From: Chitinophaga pinensis
Lineage (GTDB): Bacteria > Bacteroidota > Bacteroidia > Chitinophagales > Chitinophagaceae
NCBI GenBank assembly: GCA_943331145.2
Contig: CALQKL020000063.1
Coordinates: 1-9,917 of the forward strand
Direction: 5' to 3'
Length of the DNA: 9,917 bases
In this document: positions 1-6,149 of the stretch, piece after piece
Position numbering within the stretch: the stretch's first letter is position 1
Layout of the letters: each line of letters begins with the position of its first letter
Notes under the pieces: generated by a model
Seen by the model: the letters and a program-made list of their open reading frames with translations, nothing else
What the model was told of the DNA's origin: nothing
Database searches by the model: none
Translations under genes and position numbers: made by a program

Positions 1-1049
1 ATAAACCCGCTTTGATTTTATTAAATAATTTTCTACTAACATTGTTTTCTTTGAGTTTTGTATTTGGAATGTATTACTCTATTTCAGGCGATTTTAAAAG
101 TCAACAATTTTGGATAGGATTTTATGGGTTCATTTCTCCATTTATTATTCTTGTATTATTGCTTGAGTCTGTGTTTTTTTCAATAAAGAAAATTCAGTTC
201 GCAAATTTCACTACAGCATCTATGGGCTTTTTTGTTTTAATGGTTGCTATTTTTATACTGCATGAAAGAAGAATTTTTGGGGACAATATTTTTACAGATA
301 ATGTTATCAATTTTGGGTTGAGTGCTGAAATTGTTTTAATGACCTTTGCTATTGCTTACCGATTCAATATGTACAGAAAAGAAGCGGAGTTTTTGGCAAA
401 TGAAAAAGGTGAAATGCAACAACAGATGTTCACTTCGATAATAAAATACAATGAACAAGAATTGCAACGGTTAAGTAATATTCTTCATGACTCTGTAGGT
501 GCCAGAATATCTGCGATAAGATTAAACATGGAACAGATTTGCGATGTAGAAAATAAAACAGACAGGAATTTAAAACTGCAAGCATTAACTTTAGAAGTTA
601 GTAAAGTCGCTGATGAAATAAGGTTGTTTTCGCATCATTTGTCGCCATTACTTTTACAAAAAAACGGGATCATAAAAAGTATTTATGATTTAGTGAAATC
701 AGTTAATAATGCCAATAAAGTACAGTTACAATTTGAATCATTAGGTTCGATGAATACGCTGTCTTTTCAATACGAATTGATGATTTATAATATCTTACAA
801 GAATTAATACAAAACATCATTAAACATGCCCAAGCTACAGAAGGCATCGTTCAGATAATTCTAGAAAAGGACATTATTTCACTATTTGTAGAAGACAATG
901 GAATCGGATTTGTTGAAAATGAAATTAAAGATGGGTTAGGATTTTTGCAGATAAAAAAAATGATCAATTTAGCAAAAGGTAACATTGCAATACATTCATC
1001 GCCCAATAAAGGCTGTACGATTTCTATTGAAATTAATCCAAAAGTATAA
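1..1049 (+). CDS. Sensor histidine kinase with 7TM-DISM-like membrane part (5' end missing)
   Basis: The reading frame is open to the left window edge (first full codon at base 3), so the true start lies outside. A TTG at 12 is not a convincing start because it falls inside the membrane domain. Counting residues from that TTG, about four hydrophobic segments are visible (roughly 7-24, 33-56, 66-84 and 100-118), which would be the last helices of a 7TM-DISM sensor. A short coiled linker follows, then a HisKA_3-type dimerisation helix with the phospho-accepting histidine in LHDSVG (His159). The HATPase domain has an N box (ELIQNIIKHA, Asn268), a G1 box (VEDNGIGF, 294-300) and a G2 box (GLGF, 308-311), so the catalytic core looks intact. 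It would autophosphorylate at the inner membrane and pass phosphate to the regulator encoded 86 bases downstream. The signal sensed cannot be read, because any extracellular N-terminal domain is outside the window. Confidence 0.92.
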   Translation, partial: KPALILLNNFLLTLFSLSFVFGMYYSISGDFKSQQFWIGFYGFISPFIILVLLLESVFFSIKKIQFANFTTASMGFFVLMVAIFILHERRIFGDNIFTDNVINFGLSAEIVLMTFAIAYRFNMYRKEAEFLANEKGEMQQQMFTSIIKYNEQELQRLSNILHDSVGARISAIRLNMEQICDVENKTDRNLKLQALTLEVSKVADEIRLFSHHLSPLLLQKNGIIKSIYDLVKSVNNANKVQLQFESLGSMNTLSFQYELMIYNILQELIQNIIKHAQATEGIVQIILEKDIISLFVEDNGIGFVENEIKDGLGFLQIKKMINLAKGNIAIHSSPNKGCTISIEINPKV

Positions 1050-1054
1050 ATTTG
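1047..1054 (+). promoter_or_regulatory. Possible internal -7 promoter box before the response regulator
   Basis: TAAATTTG fits the Bacteroidota -7 consensus TAnnTTTG exactly and overlaps the kinase stop codon. A TTG at 1027-1029 lies 17 bases upstream as a possible -33 element. It could give the regulator its own transcript, with an mRNA leader of roughly 70 bases. Such short AT-rich motifs arise easily by chance in this genome, so this is only a candidate. Confidence 0.3.
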
Positions 1055-1080
1055 ATAAAACTTGGGAAAGGAAGAGAGTC

Positions 1081-1115
1081 GATTTATTATTGACTTATTA
1101 TTAGGACTTATTAAA
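1081..1115 (+). repeat. Three imperfect 11-base direct repeats upstream of the response regulator
   Basis: Three copies read GATTTATTATT (1081-1091), GACTTATTATT (1092-1102) and GACTTATTAAA (1105-1115). The first two are spaced exactly 11 bases, about one helical turn, and the third is offset by 13. They end 20 bases before the regulator start codon. A repeated site for a DNA-binding protein, possibly the LuxR-type regulator itself, is conceivable, but low-complexity AT sequence is an equally simple explanation. Confidence 0.4.
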
Positions 1116-1135
1116 CTGATGAAAAATTAAAAATA

Positions 1136-1747
1136 ATGAATCAGCCGATTAAAATCTTTATTGCCGAAGATCATCCATTTTATGCAAAAGGGGTGACTAA
1201 TGTATTAGAAGTATATAGTCAGTTTAAAATTATTGGCATTACAGAATCTCCCTTAGAAATCATCCCCCAAATAAAATCGCTTAAGCCCAATATCCTTATT
1301 TTAGATATCAACCTTTCGGGGTACAATAGTTGCGAACTTATTCCTGAAATTAAAAGGGCTTTGCCAATAATTAAAATATTGGTGTTGAGTATGTACCTGC
1401 CAACGGATATAAATATCACTGAAGTTCAAAAAAATATCGATGGCTATGTATTGAAAAATTCAGGCACTGAGATTTTGATTAATGCGCTTAACAAGTTATC
1501 CTCAAATCAAAAATACATGGACCCGAATATCGAATCCAATAGCCATCACACAAAAGATGTATTTGCTAAAAAGTTGAAATTGAGCACAAGGGAATTGGAA
1601 ATATTGGCGTATTTGAAGGAAGGTTTTACAAATAAACAAATTTCTCAAAAATTATTTATTAGCGAGTTTACCGTAAAAACGCATCGAAAAAATATTATGA
1701 GCAAGATGGAAGCCAACAATATAGTTGGTTTACTTAAAAAGTATTAG
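1136..1747 (+). CDS. NarL/FixJ-family response regulator (receiver + LuxR-type HTH)
   Basis: This 203-residue protein has the normal length and architecture of the NarL/FixJ family. The receiver domain (about 5-120) shows the acidic pair Glu11-Asp12, the phospho-acceptor Asp57 in ILDINLSG, Ser85 and Lys107 in GYVLKNSG. A LuxR-type helix-turn-helix follows at about 148-196 (LSTRELEIL, then TNKQISQKLFISEFTVKTH), with the linker between them. All key phosphorylation residues are present. It is encoded just downstream of, and in the same direction as, the HisKA_3-type kinase, the usual pairing for this family, and is therefore its likely partner. Phosphorylated protein would dimerise and bind DNA; the target genes cannot be inferred. 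The ATG at 1136 has only A/T-rich sequence before it, as is usual in Bacteroidota. The gene ends 18 bases from the convergent cyclotransferase gene. Confidence 0.95.
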   Translation: MNQPIKIFIAEDHPFYAKGVTNVLEVYSQFKIIGITESPLEIIPQIKSLKPNILILDINLSGYNSCELIPEIKRALPIIKILVLSMYLPTDINITEVQKNIDGYVLKNSGTEILINALNKLSSNQKYMDPNIESNSHHTKDVFAKKLKLSTRELEILAYLKEGFTNKQISQKLFISEFTVKTHRKNIMSKMEANNIVGLLKKY

Positions 1748-1765
1748 AAAAGTAAATGCTAAAAT

Positions 1766-2575
1766 CTAATTCAATTTTATTTCAAACATTTTTGGCCAAC
1801 GTTTACCAGTAATTAAAAAGGTTTTACTTATTGAGTCGTAAGCAATTCCATTCAATACATCGGTTCTATTTGGAATGTAATCAGATTGTTCCATTAGTCC
1901 ATTAAACGTCACCATCCCTTCAACAATACCTGTTTCTGGATTTATTTTTATAATGTTATTGCTTTGATAAACATTTGCGTATACATATCCATTTACATAC
2001 TCTAATTCGTTTAAATATTCAACTGGTCCATGATTATCTTTAACGGCTATTGAACTTTTTACTTTAAATGTATTGGGGTCTACAAAATATAAATTTGCCG
2101 TTCCATCACTTATGATTAATCCAGCAGTGTCATGTGTGATTCCCCATCCTTCGAAAGGCCATTTAAAGGTGTTGATTGGCTTTTCAATATTTTTGATGTC
2201 ATACACATAAGCGATGTTGCTTTCCCAAGTAAGTTGATAAATTTTATTTTTAAAGATGGTAATTCCTTCGCCAAATAACTCGGATGATCCCATCATGTGT
2301 TTCTTTTCCACTTTTCCAGATTTTGCATCAGTTATTCGTAAAGATGAATTTTCGTAATCACCCGTACTTTCATACAGTTGCCCATTGTGTATTTCTAAAC
2401 CTTGAGTATAAGCAGATGTATCGTGCGGAAACTGATTAACAACTTGATAAGTAATTGTTTGGGGCTCATTTATGCTAACATGAGGTGTTTCAATAGATGA
2501 ATCGTGTTCAGGCGTTTCATTGCCATTACAAGAAGACATTAAGGTAAGTATAGTAAAAAAATAAAATAATCTCAT
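1766..2575 (-). CDS. Glutaminyl-peptide cyclotransferase (lipoprotein, plant/bacterial-type beta-propeller)
   Basis: The product converts N-terminal glutamine of proteins to pyroglutamate, releasing ammonia. It has a short lipoprotein signal peptide with lipobox LMSSC (Cys16), so it should be processed by signal peptidase II and tethered to a membrane facing the periplasm. Residues about 41-269 match the glutamine cyclotransferase family (Glu_cyclase_2, a five-bladed propeller related to the papaya enzyme). Characteristic segments are YTQGLE (57-61 region), LFGEGIT (100-106), GWGIT (143-147), SDGT (157-159), LNELEY (188-193), LNGIAYD (241-247) and TGKRWPKMFEI (256-266). The length of 269 residues is typical. 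It appears monocistronic, convergent with the response regulator and divergent from the M43 protease. Three other proteins encoded in this window have signal peptidase I sites ending in Ala followed by Gln, and would be natural substrates. Confidence 0.93.
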   Translation of the reverse strand: MRLFYFFTILTLMSSCNGNETPEHDSSIETPHVSINEPQTITYQVVNQFPHDTSAYTQGLEIHNGQLYESTGDYENSSLRITDAKSGKVEKKHMMGSSELFGEGITIFKNKIYQLTWESNIAYVYDIKNIEKPINTFKWPFEGWGITHDTAGLIISDGTANLYFVDPNTFKVKSSIAVKDNHGPVEYLNELEYVNGYVYANVYQSNNIIKINPETGIVEGMVTFNGLMEQSDYIPNRTDVLNGIAYDSISKTFLITGKRWPKMFEIKLN

Positions 2576-2625
2576 TTGTTAGGTGATGTTTTTGATTATT
2601 AAAGGATTTTAATTTTATTGAAAAA

Positions 2626-2633
2626 CAAAAGTA
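2626..2633 (-). promoter_or_regulatory. Candidate -7 promoter box of the cyclotransferase gene
   Basis: On the minus strand the sequence TACTTTTG fits TAnnTTTG exactly, about 50 bases upstream of the cyclotransferase ATG. No TTG was found at the expected -33 distance, which lowers confidence. Confidence 0.4.
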
Positions 2634-2839
2634 AGTTTAGTTTTTTATCCTTTTTAAAAAATACTTTCAAAAAGACTTGCATTTTAAATTTTAACGATTT
2701 ACTTTTATGTTATCCGTTGAGATAATATTTATTTTTCTTCCAAAACTTAAATGTTACTCAAACTCCAATCATCTTCTTTTGAGCCAACTGATTTTTAAAT
2801 TCAAATCCTTCTTTAAAGCCGATTCCCGTATCATATTGA

Positions 2840-2864
2840 AAAATGATTTTCTTTTAATCATTTT
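2840..2864. repeat. Perfect 9-base inverted repeat just before the M43 protease start
   Basis: AAAATGATT (2840-2848) and AATCATTTT (2856-2864) are exact reverse complements separated by a 7-base loop. The right arm ends 13 bases before the protease ATG at 2878. It could be an operator or a weak mRNA hairpin close to the ribosome-binding zone. It is too AT-rich and lacks the position expected of a terminator. Confidence 0.5.
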
Positions 2865-2877
2865 ACAATAAACATTA

Positions 2878-4104
2878 ATGAGATTTATTTTTTTATTTAC
2901 ATTTTTAGTAACTACCGTTTTTACTTTTGCTCAAAGAAATTGTGGAACAGCTTTGTATGCGGCTCGTTTTGAAAATGAAATTGTTACTCAACAAATCAAT
3001 TCCTCTTACAATAGAGATACCATTGAAGATGAAATCTTAACGATTCCTGTTGTTGTACACGTCTTATATAACAACAATGCTCAAAACATCAGCGATGCTC
3101 AAATTCGCTCTCAGATCGACGTGCTTAATGAAGATTTTAGAAGAATGAATGTTGATGCGGCTAATACACCCGAAGCGTTTAAAGTCCATGCTGCTGATTC
3201 AAGAATCATGTTTTGTCTTGCTCAAATTAATCCTGAAGGATACGCTGCAAAAGGAATTATTAGAAAATATACATCAACAAGAGTTTTTGATCTAAATGAT
3301 GGCATGAAATACAATGCTGCTGGAGGGGATAACGCATGGAACTCGAAAAAATATTTAAATATTTGGATTTGTAACATGGGAAGTAATGCCATTGGTTATG
3401 CTTCACAACCAGGCGGACAAGCGGATAGAGATGGCATTGTTATTCAATATAATGCTTTTGGTAGAATCGGAACATTAATGCCAAATTTCAACAAAGGCAG
3501 AACGGCAACACATGAAATTGCACATTGGTTAGGATTGCGTCATATTTGGGGTGACAATGAATGTGGGAATGACGGCATTAATGATACACCTCAACAATCT
3601 GGTTACAACAACAATTGCCCAAGTTTTCCTACGCTTAGCAGTTGCTCTGCAGATGCAAATGGCGATATGTTCATGAACTTTATGGACTATACAAACGATG
3701 CGTGCATGAATATGTTTACGCACGGACAAAAAACAAAAATGCGCGGACAATTCGCGATTAATGGTCCAAGAAATTCTTTCATGAATTCATTTGCTTGTGA
3801 TAGCTCAATGTCTACTGCGGCTCCTTTGCCTGACGATACTATTAGTGCTGTAAAAACAATAGCGCCAAGTTTTAAAATTTATCCCAACCCAGCAACTAAC
3901 GAATTAAACGTTGAGGGATTAAATGGATTTGATTTAAAAGGGCAAGCATTAAAAATATACAGTGCTACAGGCGTTTTACAATTCTCAAAATCAAACCTTA
4001 TCTCTACAGAAAAAATAAACATCAGCCACTTAACATCAGGTGTTTATTTTGTATCAATCATTTCTGGAAAAGATAGAAAAATTATTAAGTTAATTAAGCA
4101 ATAG
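2878..4104 (+). CDS. Secreted M43 (pappalysin/cytophagalysin) zinc metalloprotease with T9SS sorting domain
   Basis: This 408-residue exported protease starts with a Sec signal peptide (residues 1-18) that probably ends FTFA before Gln19. Arg20-Asn21-Cys22-Gly23 directly after it resembles the cysteine-switch segment of pappalysin zymogens. The catalytic domain begins near TIPVVVHVLY (55-64). The zinc site is HEIAHWLGLRH (212-222: His212, Glu213, His216, His222), the long HExxHxxGxxH form of metzincins, and the Met-turn is at NFMDY (Met269). Several cysteines (229, 247, 256, 276) could form disulfides. Residues about 331-408 are a type A T9SS C-terminal sorting domain, beginning FKIYPNPATNELNV and ending GVYFVSIISGKDRKIIKLIK. 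The protein should cross the outer membrane by T9SS and be released or surface-anchored. The natural substrate is unknown. It seems to be transcribed alone. Confidence 0.94.
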   Translation: MRFIFLFTFLVTTVFTFAQRNCGTALYAARFENEIVTQQINSSYNRDTIEDEILTIPVVVHVLYNNNAQNISDAQIRSQIDVLNEDFRRMNVDAANTPEAFKVHAADSRIMFCLAQINPEGYAAKGIIRKYTSTRVFDLNDGMKYNAAGGDNAWNSKKYLNIWICNMGSNAIGYASQPGGQADRDGIVIQYNAFGRIGTLMPNFNKGRTATHEIAHWLGLRHIWGDNECGNDGINDTPQQSGYNNNCPSFPTLSSCSADANGDMFMNFMDYTNDACMNMFTHGQKTKMRGQFAINGPRNSFMNSFACDSSMSTAAPLPDDTISAVKTIAPSFKIYPNPATNELNVEGLNGFDLKGQALKIYSATGVLQFSKSNLISTEKINISHLTSGVYFVSIISGKDRKIIKLIKQ

Positions 4105-4148
4105 TGATTTTTATAATTGACCATTTCCATTTTTTTTTACAAATATGC

Positions 4149-4156
4149 TAACTTTC
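4149..4156 (+). promoter_or_regulatory. Weak -7-like box supporting the downstream start of the DUF4197 gene
   Basis: TAACTTTC matches TAnnTTTG at seven of eight positions and lies 30 bases before the ATG at 4187, but inside the possible longer form starting at 4145. If it is used, the longer form cannot be translated from this transcript. A TTG at 4117-4119 is too far upstream to be a standard -33 element. Confidence 0.22.
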
Positions 4157-4186
4157 TTCAGCCTAACTTCGTTGAAAATTATTCAC

Positions 4187-4927
4187 ATGCTAAAGTTGTT
4201 TTTAATTCTAATATTTTCTATTTCTATTAATGTTGTCCTTGCTCAAAAATTAAAGATTGGTAAAACGTCAAATACAATTCAATCGGTAGTAAAAAAAACA
4301 ACCGAAACAATTGGAAAAGGAAATCAACCTAATTTGGATGAAGTGATAAAAGGGCTTAAAGAAGCACTTTCCATTGGCACTGATAGTAGTGTGAAAAAAT
4401 TAAGTATTGTGGATGGTTTTTTTAAAAATGCAGCAATTAAAATTTTGATGCCGCCGGAAGCGATAAAAGTAGAATCTACGCTTCGAAAAGTTGGAGCGGG
4501 AAAATTTGTAGATGATGCCATTTTAGCCATGAACCGCGCTGCAGAATCTGCGACTACAGATGTAAAAGATGTTTTTTTTGAAGCCATCAAAAACATGACC
4601 ATCAACGACGGCATGAAAATATTAAAAGGGGATAGTATTGCAGCAACGCGTTATTTGAAATCATCAACGACAACTCAGCTCACGCAAAAAATTAGACCAA
4701 TAGTAGAAATAGCACTCAAAAAAGGAAATGCTACTAAATATTGGAATGATGTTTTCAAAGAATACAATCGGTTTTCCATTAAAAAAATCAATCCTGATCT
4801 TGCAGGTTTTGTTACAGAAAAAACCATTGACGGATTGTTCTTTTCAATAGGAGAAGAAGAACAAAAAATCAGAAAAGACCCCGCTGCACAAGTTACAGAT
4901 TTGCTTAAAAAAGTTTTTGGTAAATAG
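4187..4927 (+). CDS. Secreted DUF4197 family protein of unknown function
   Basis: I chose the ATG at 4187 (246 residues) over the in-frame ATG at 4145. From 4187 the protein begins MLKLFLILIFSISINVVLAQ, a textbook signal peptide cleaved before Gln20, whereas the longer form puts 14 extra residues before it. The mature part matches DUF4197: an early amphipathic helix (VIKGLKEALSIG), then VDGFFKNAAIKILMPPE, MNRAAESATTDVKDVF and the conserved block AIKNMTINDGMKILKGDSIAATRYLK, then a helical C-terminus ending in DLLKKVFGK. The family is known mainly from proteobacterial and Bacteroidota genomes as exported, mostly alpha-helical proteins with no established activity. No catalytic motif or membrane anchor is visible. 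It is 82 bases downstream of the protease gene in the same direction, so co-transcription is possible. It converges with rluD, 54 bases between stops. Confidence 0.88.
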   Translation: MLKLFLILIFSISINVVLAQKLKIGKTSNTIQSVVKKTTETIGKGNQPNLDEVIKGLKEALSIGTDSSVKKLSIVDGFFKNAAIKILMPPEAIKVESTLRKVGAGKFVDDAILAMNRAAESATTDVKDVFFEAIKNMTINDGMKILKGDSIAATRYLKSSTTTQLTQKIRPIVEIALKKGNATKYWNDVFKEYNRFSIKKINPDLAGFVTEKTIDGLFFSIGEEEQKIRKDPAAQVTDLLKKVFGK

Positions 4928-4935
4928 CTTTTATC

Positions 4936-4953
4936 ATAGCATTAAACGGCTAT
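4936..4953. terminator. Weak hairpin between convergent DUF4197 and rluD genes
   Basis: ATAGC (4936-4940) and GCTAT (4949-4953) are exact inverted arms around an 8-base loop, midway between the two convergent stop codons. The stem is short and no U-tract follows on either strand, so intrinsic termination here is only a possibility based on position. Confidence 0.2.
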
Positions 4954-4981
4954 TCGCAAAAAAAGAAAATATCTTATCAGC

Positions 4982-6028
4982 TTATTCTTCGTTTTTAAAC
5001 TGACTATATTTCCGCCATTTTTCAATCAATTCCTGCATGTCATTTGGTAGCTCACTGTCGAAAATGATTTGTGATTGTGTTGTAGGATGTACAAAACCTA
5101 GTTCTTTTGCATGCAGCGCTTGTCTGTTGCAAATTTTAAAACAATTATCAACAAATTGTTTGTATTTGGTATATACGGTCCCTTTTACAATTCTATCTCC
5201 ACCATAAAAATCATCGTTGAACAAAGGGTGTCCTATGTATTGCATGTGCACGCGAATCTGATGTGTACGACCAGTCTCAAGCCTACATTCCACCAAAGTA
5301 ACATAGTTGAATCGCTCAAGCACTTTGTAATGGGTTATCGCATCTTTTCCGTAATCACCATCTGGGTAAGCTGTAAACAATTTTCTAAAACGTTGATGTC
5401 TGCCCACATGCGCCACAATCGTACCTTCATCTTCTTCAAAATTACCCCAAACCAATGCCACATATCTTCTATGAACAGTATGGTTGAAAAACTGTTTTGC
5501 AAGTTCGGTCATTGATTTAGACGTTTTTGCCATCACCATCAATCCACTTGTGTTTTTGTCTATTCTGTGCACCAAACCATAACGAGGCAATGTTTTGTCA
5601 TTTAAATCAGGTTGCTGTTTTTGCATATGAAACAAAGCCGCATTCAATAAAGTTTGATCGGGGTTTCCACTTCCAGGATGAGCAACCATGCCAACGGCTT
5701 TATTTAAAATGAACAAATCTTCATCTTCATAAACAATATTTAATGGGATATCCTGTGGTATAATCTCGGATGATTCTTGACTTTCTGTGTCATATACAAC
5801 AACTTTATCGCCTCCTTTAACTTTATAATTGTTTTTTACGGGCTTGTCGTTTACGAGTACATGCTCGTTTTCAATGGATTGTTGGATTTTATTTCTGGTA
5901 GCACCTTCTATCCTTGCCATTAAAAATTTATCAATACGAAGTGGTTCCTGTCCTTTGTCAATGATGATGGAATGCTGTTCGTAAAGTTCTTCCGATTCTT
6001 GAAATAATATCTCTGATGCGTCACTCAT
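4982..6028 (-). CDS. rluD: RluD-type 23S rRNA pseudouridine synthase
   Basis: The 348-residue protein belongs to the RluA family of pseudouridine synthases. An S4-like RNA-binding domain sits at about 29-76 (RIDKFLMARI, then HVLVNDKPVKNNYKVKGGD). The catalytic domain at about 93-330 carries the family signature GLVHRIDKNTSGL with catalytic Asp157, followed by RYVALVWG, the ETGRTHQIRVHM block (251-262), GHPLFND and RQALHAKELGFVHP. The S4 domain plus this signature fits RluD, which in E. coli modifies uridines in helix 69 of 23S rRNA (1911, 1915, 1917); RluC or another RluA paralogue cannot be fully excluded from sequence reading alone. An acidic N-terminal extension of about 20 residues precedes the S4 domain, which is common in Bacteroidota homologues. 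The gene is transcribed divergently from the ABC-F gene, another ribosome-linked function. Confidence 0.92.
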   Translation of the reverse strand: MSDASEILFQESEELYEQHSIIIDKGQEPLRIDKFLMARIEGATRNKIQQSIENEHVLVNDKPVKNNYKVKGGDKVVVYDTESQESSEIIPQDIPLNIVYEDEDLFILNKAVGMVAHPGSGNPDQTLLNAALFHMQKQQPDLNDKTLPRYGLVHRIDKNTSGLMVMAKTSKSMTELAKQFFNHTVHRRYVALVWGNFEEDEGTIVAHVGRHQRFRKLFTAYPDGDYGKDAITHYKVLERFNYVTLVECRLETGRTHQIRVHMQYIGHPLFNDDFYGGDRIVKGTVYTKYKQFVDNCFKICNRQALHAKELGFVHPTTQSQIIFDSELPNDMQELIEKWRKYSQFKNEE

Positions 6029-6085
6029 TATATTGCTGGGTCGTTTAAAATGTCTTTAAAATTAGTGTCGCAAAATTCTAACTTT

Positions 6086-6093
6086 CAAATCTA
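6086..6093 (-). promoter_or_regulatory. Candidate -7 promoter box of rluD
   Basis: On the minus strand TAGATTTG fits TAnnTTTG exactly, about 58 bases upstream of the rluD ATG. A second near match, GAATTTTG, occurs at 6071-6078. No TTG is found at the usual -33 distance for the first box. Confidence 0.35.
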
Positions 6094-6124
6094 ATTAATA
6101 ATAAAAAATTATGGAATAACATCT

Positions 6125-6132
6125 TATCTTTG
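6125..6132 (+). promoter_or_regulatory. Candidate -7 promoter box of the ABC-F gene
   Basis: TATCTTTG, followed by CGCAC, is an exact TAnnTTTG match of the form very commonly seen in Bacteroidota. It lies 17 bases before the ATG at 6150, which would leave a very short 5' leader of about 10 bases. No clear TTG -33 element is present upstream in the AT-rich spacer. Confidence 0.55.
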
Positions 6133-6149
6133 CGCACTTTTTAAATTTT

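Larger units (their letters stand above)
2576..2877. other. Divergent intergenic region between cyclotransferase and M43 protease genes
   Basis: This 302-base stretch holds no gene that I can support. It contains the candidate cyclotransferase -7 box at 2626-2633. On the plus strand there is a weaker promoter candidate, TTG at 2677-2679 followed after 20 bases by TACTTTTA (2700-2707, one mismatch to TAnnTTTG), which would give the protease a long leader of about 165 bases. A perfect inverted repeat lies at 2840-2864. A 31-codon stop-free minus-strand segment at 2761-2853 has coding-like composition but no start codon, and may be a gene remnant or chance. Confidence 0.6.

Noticed and set aside
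3529..3750. A 73-codon minus-strand open frame inside the M43 protease gene
   Set aside because: It lies opposite the zinc-site and Met-turn region of a well-supported gene and its translation, rich in Cys, His and Arg, looks like a shadow frame.
5111..5515. A 134-codon plus-strand open frame inside the rluD gene
   Set aside because: It lies wholly antisense to a strongly supported RluD-type gene, has no recognisable domain and no promoter signal of its own.
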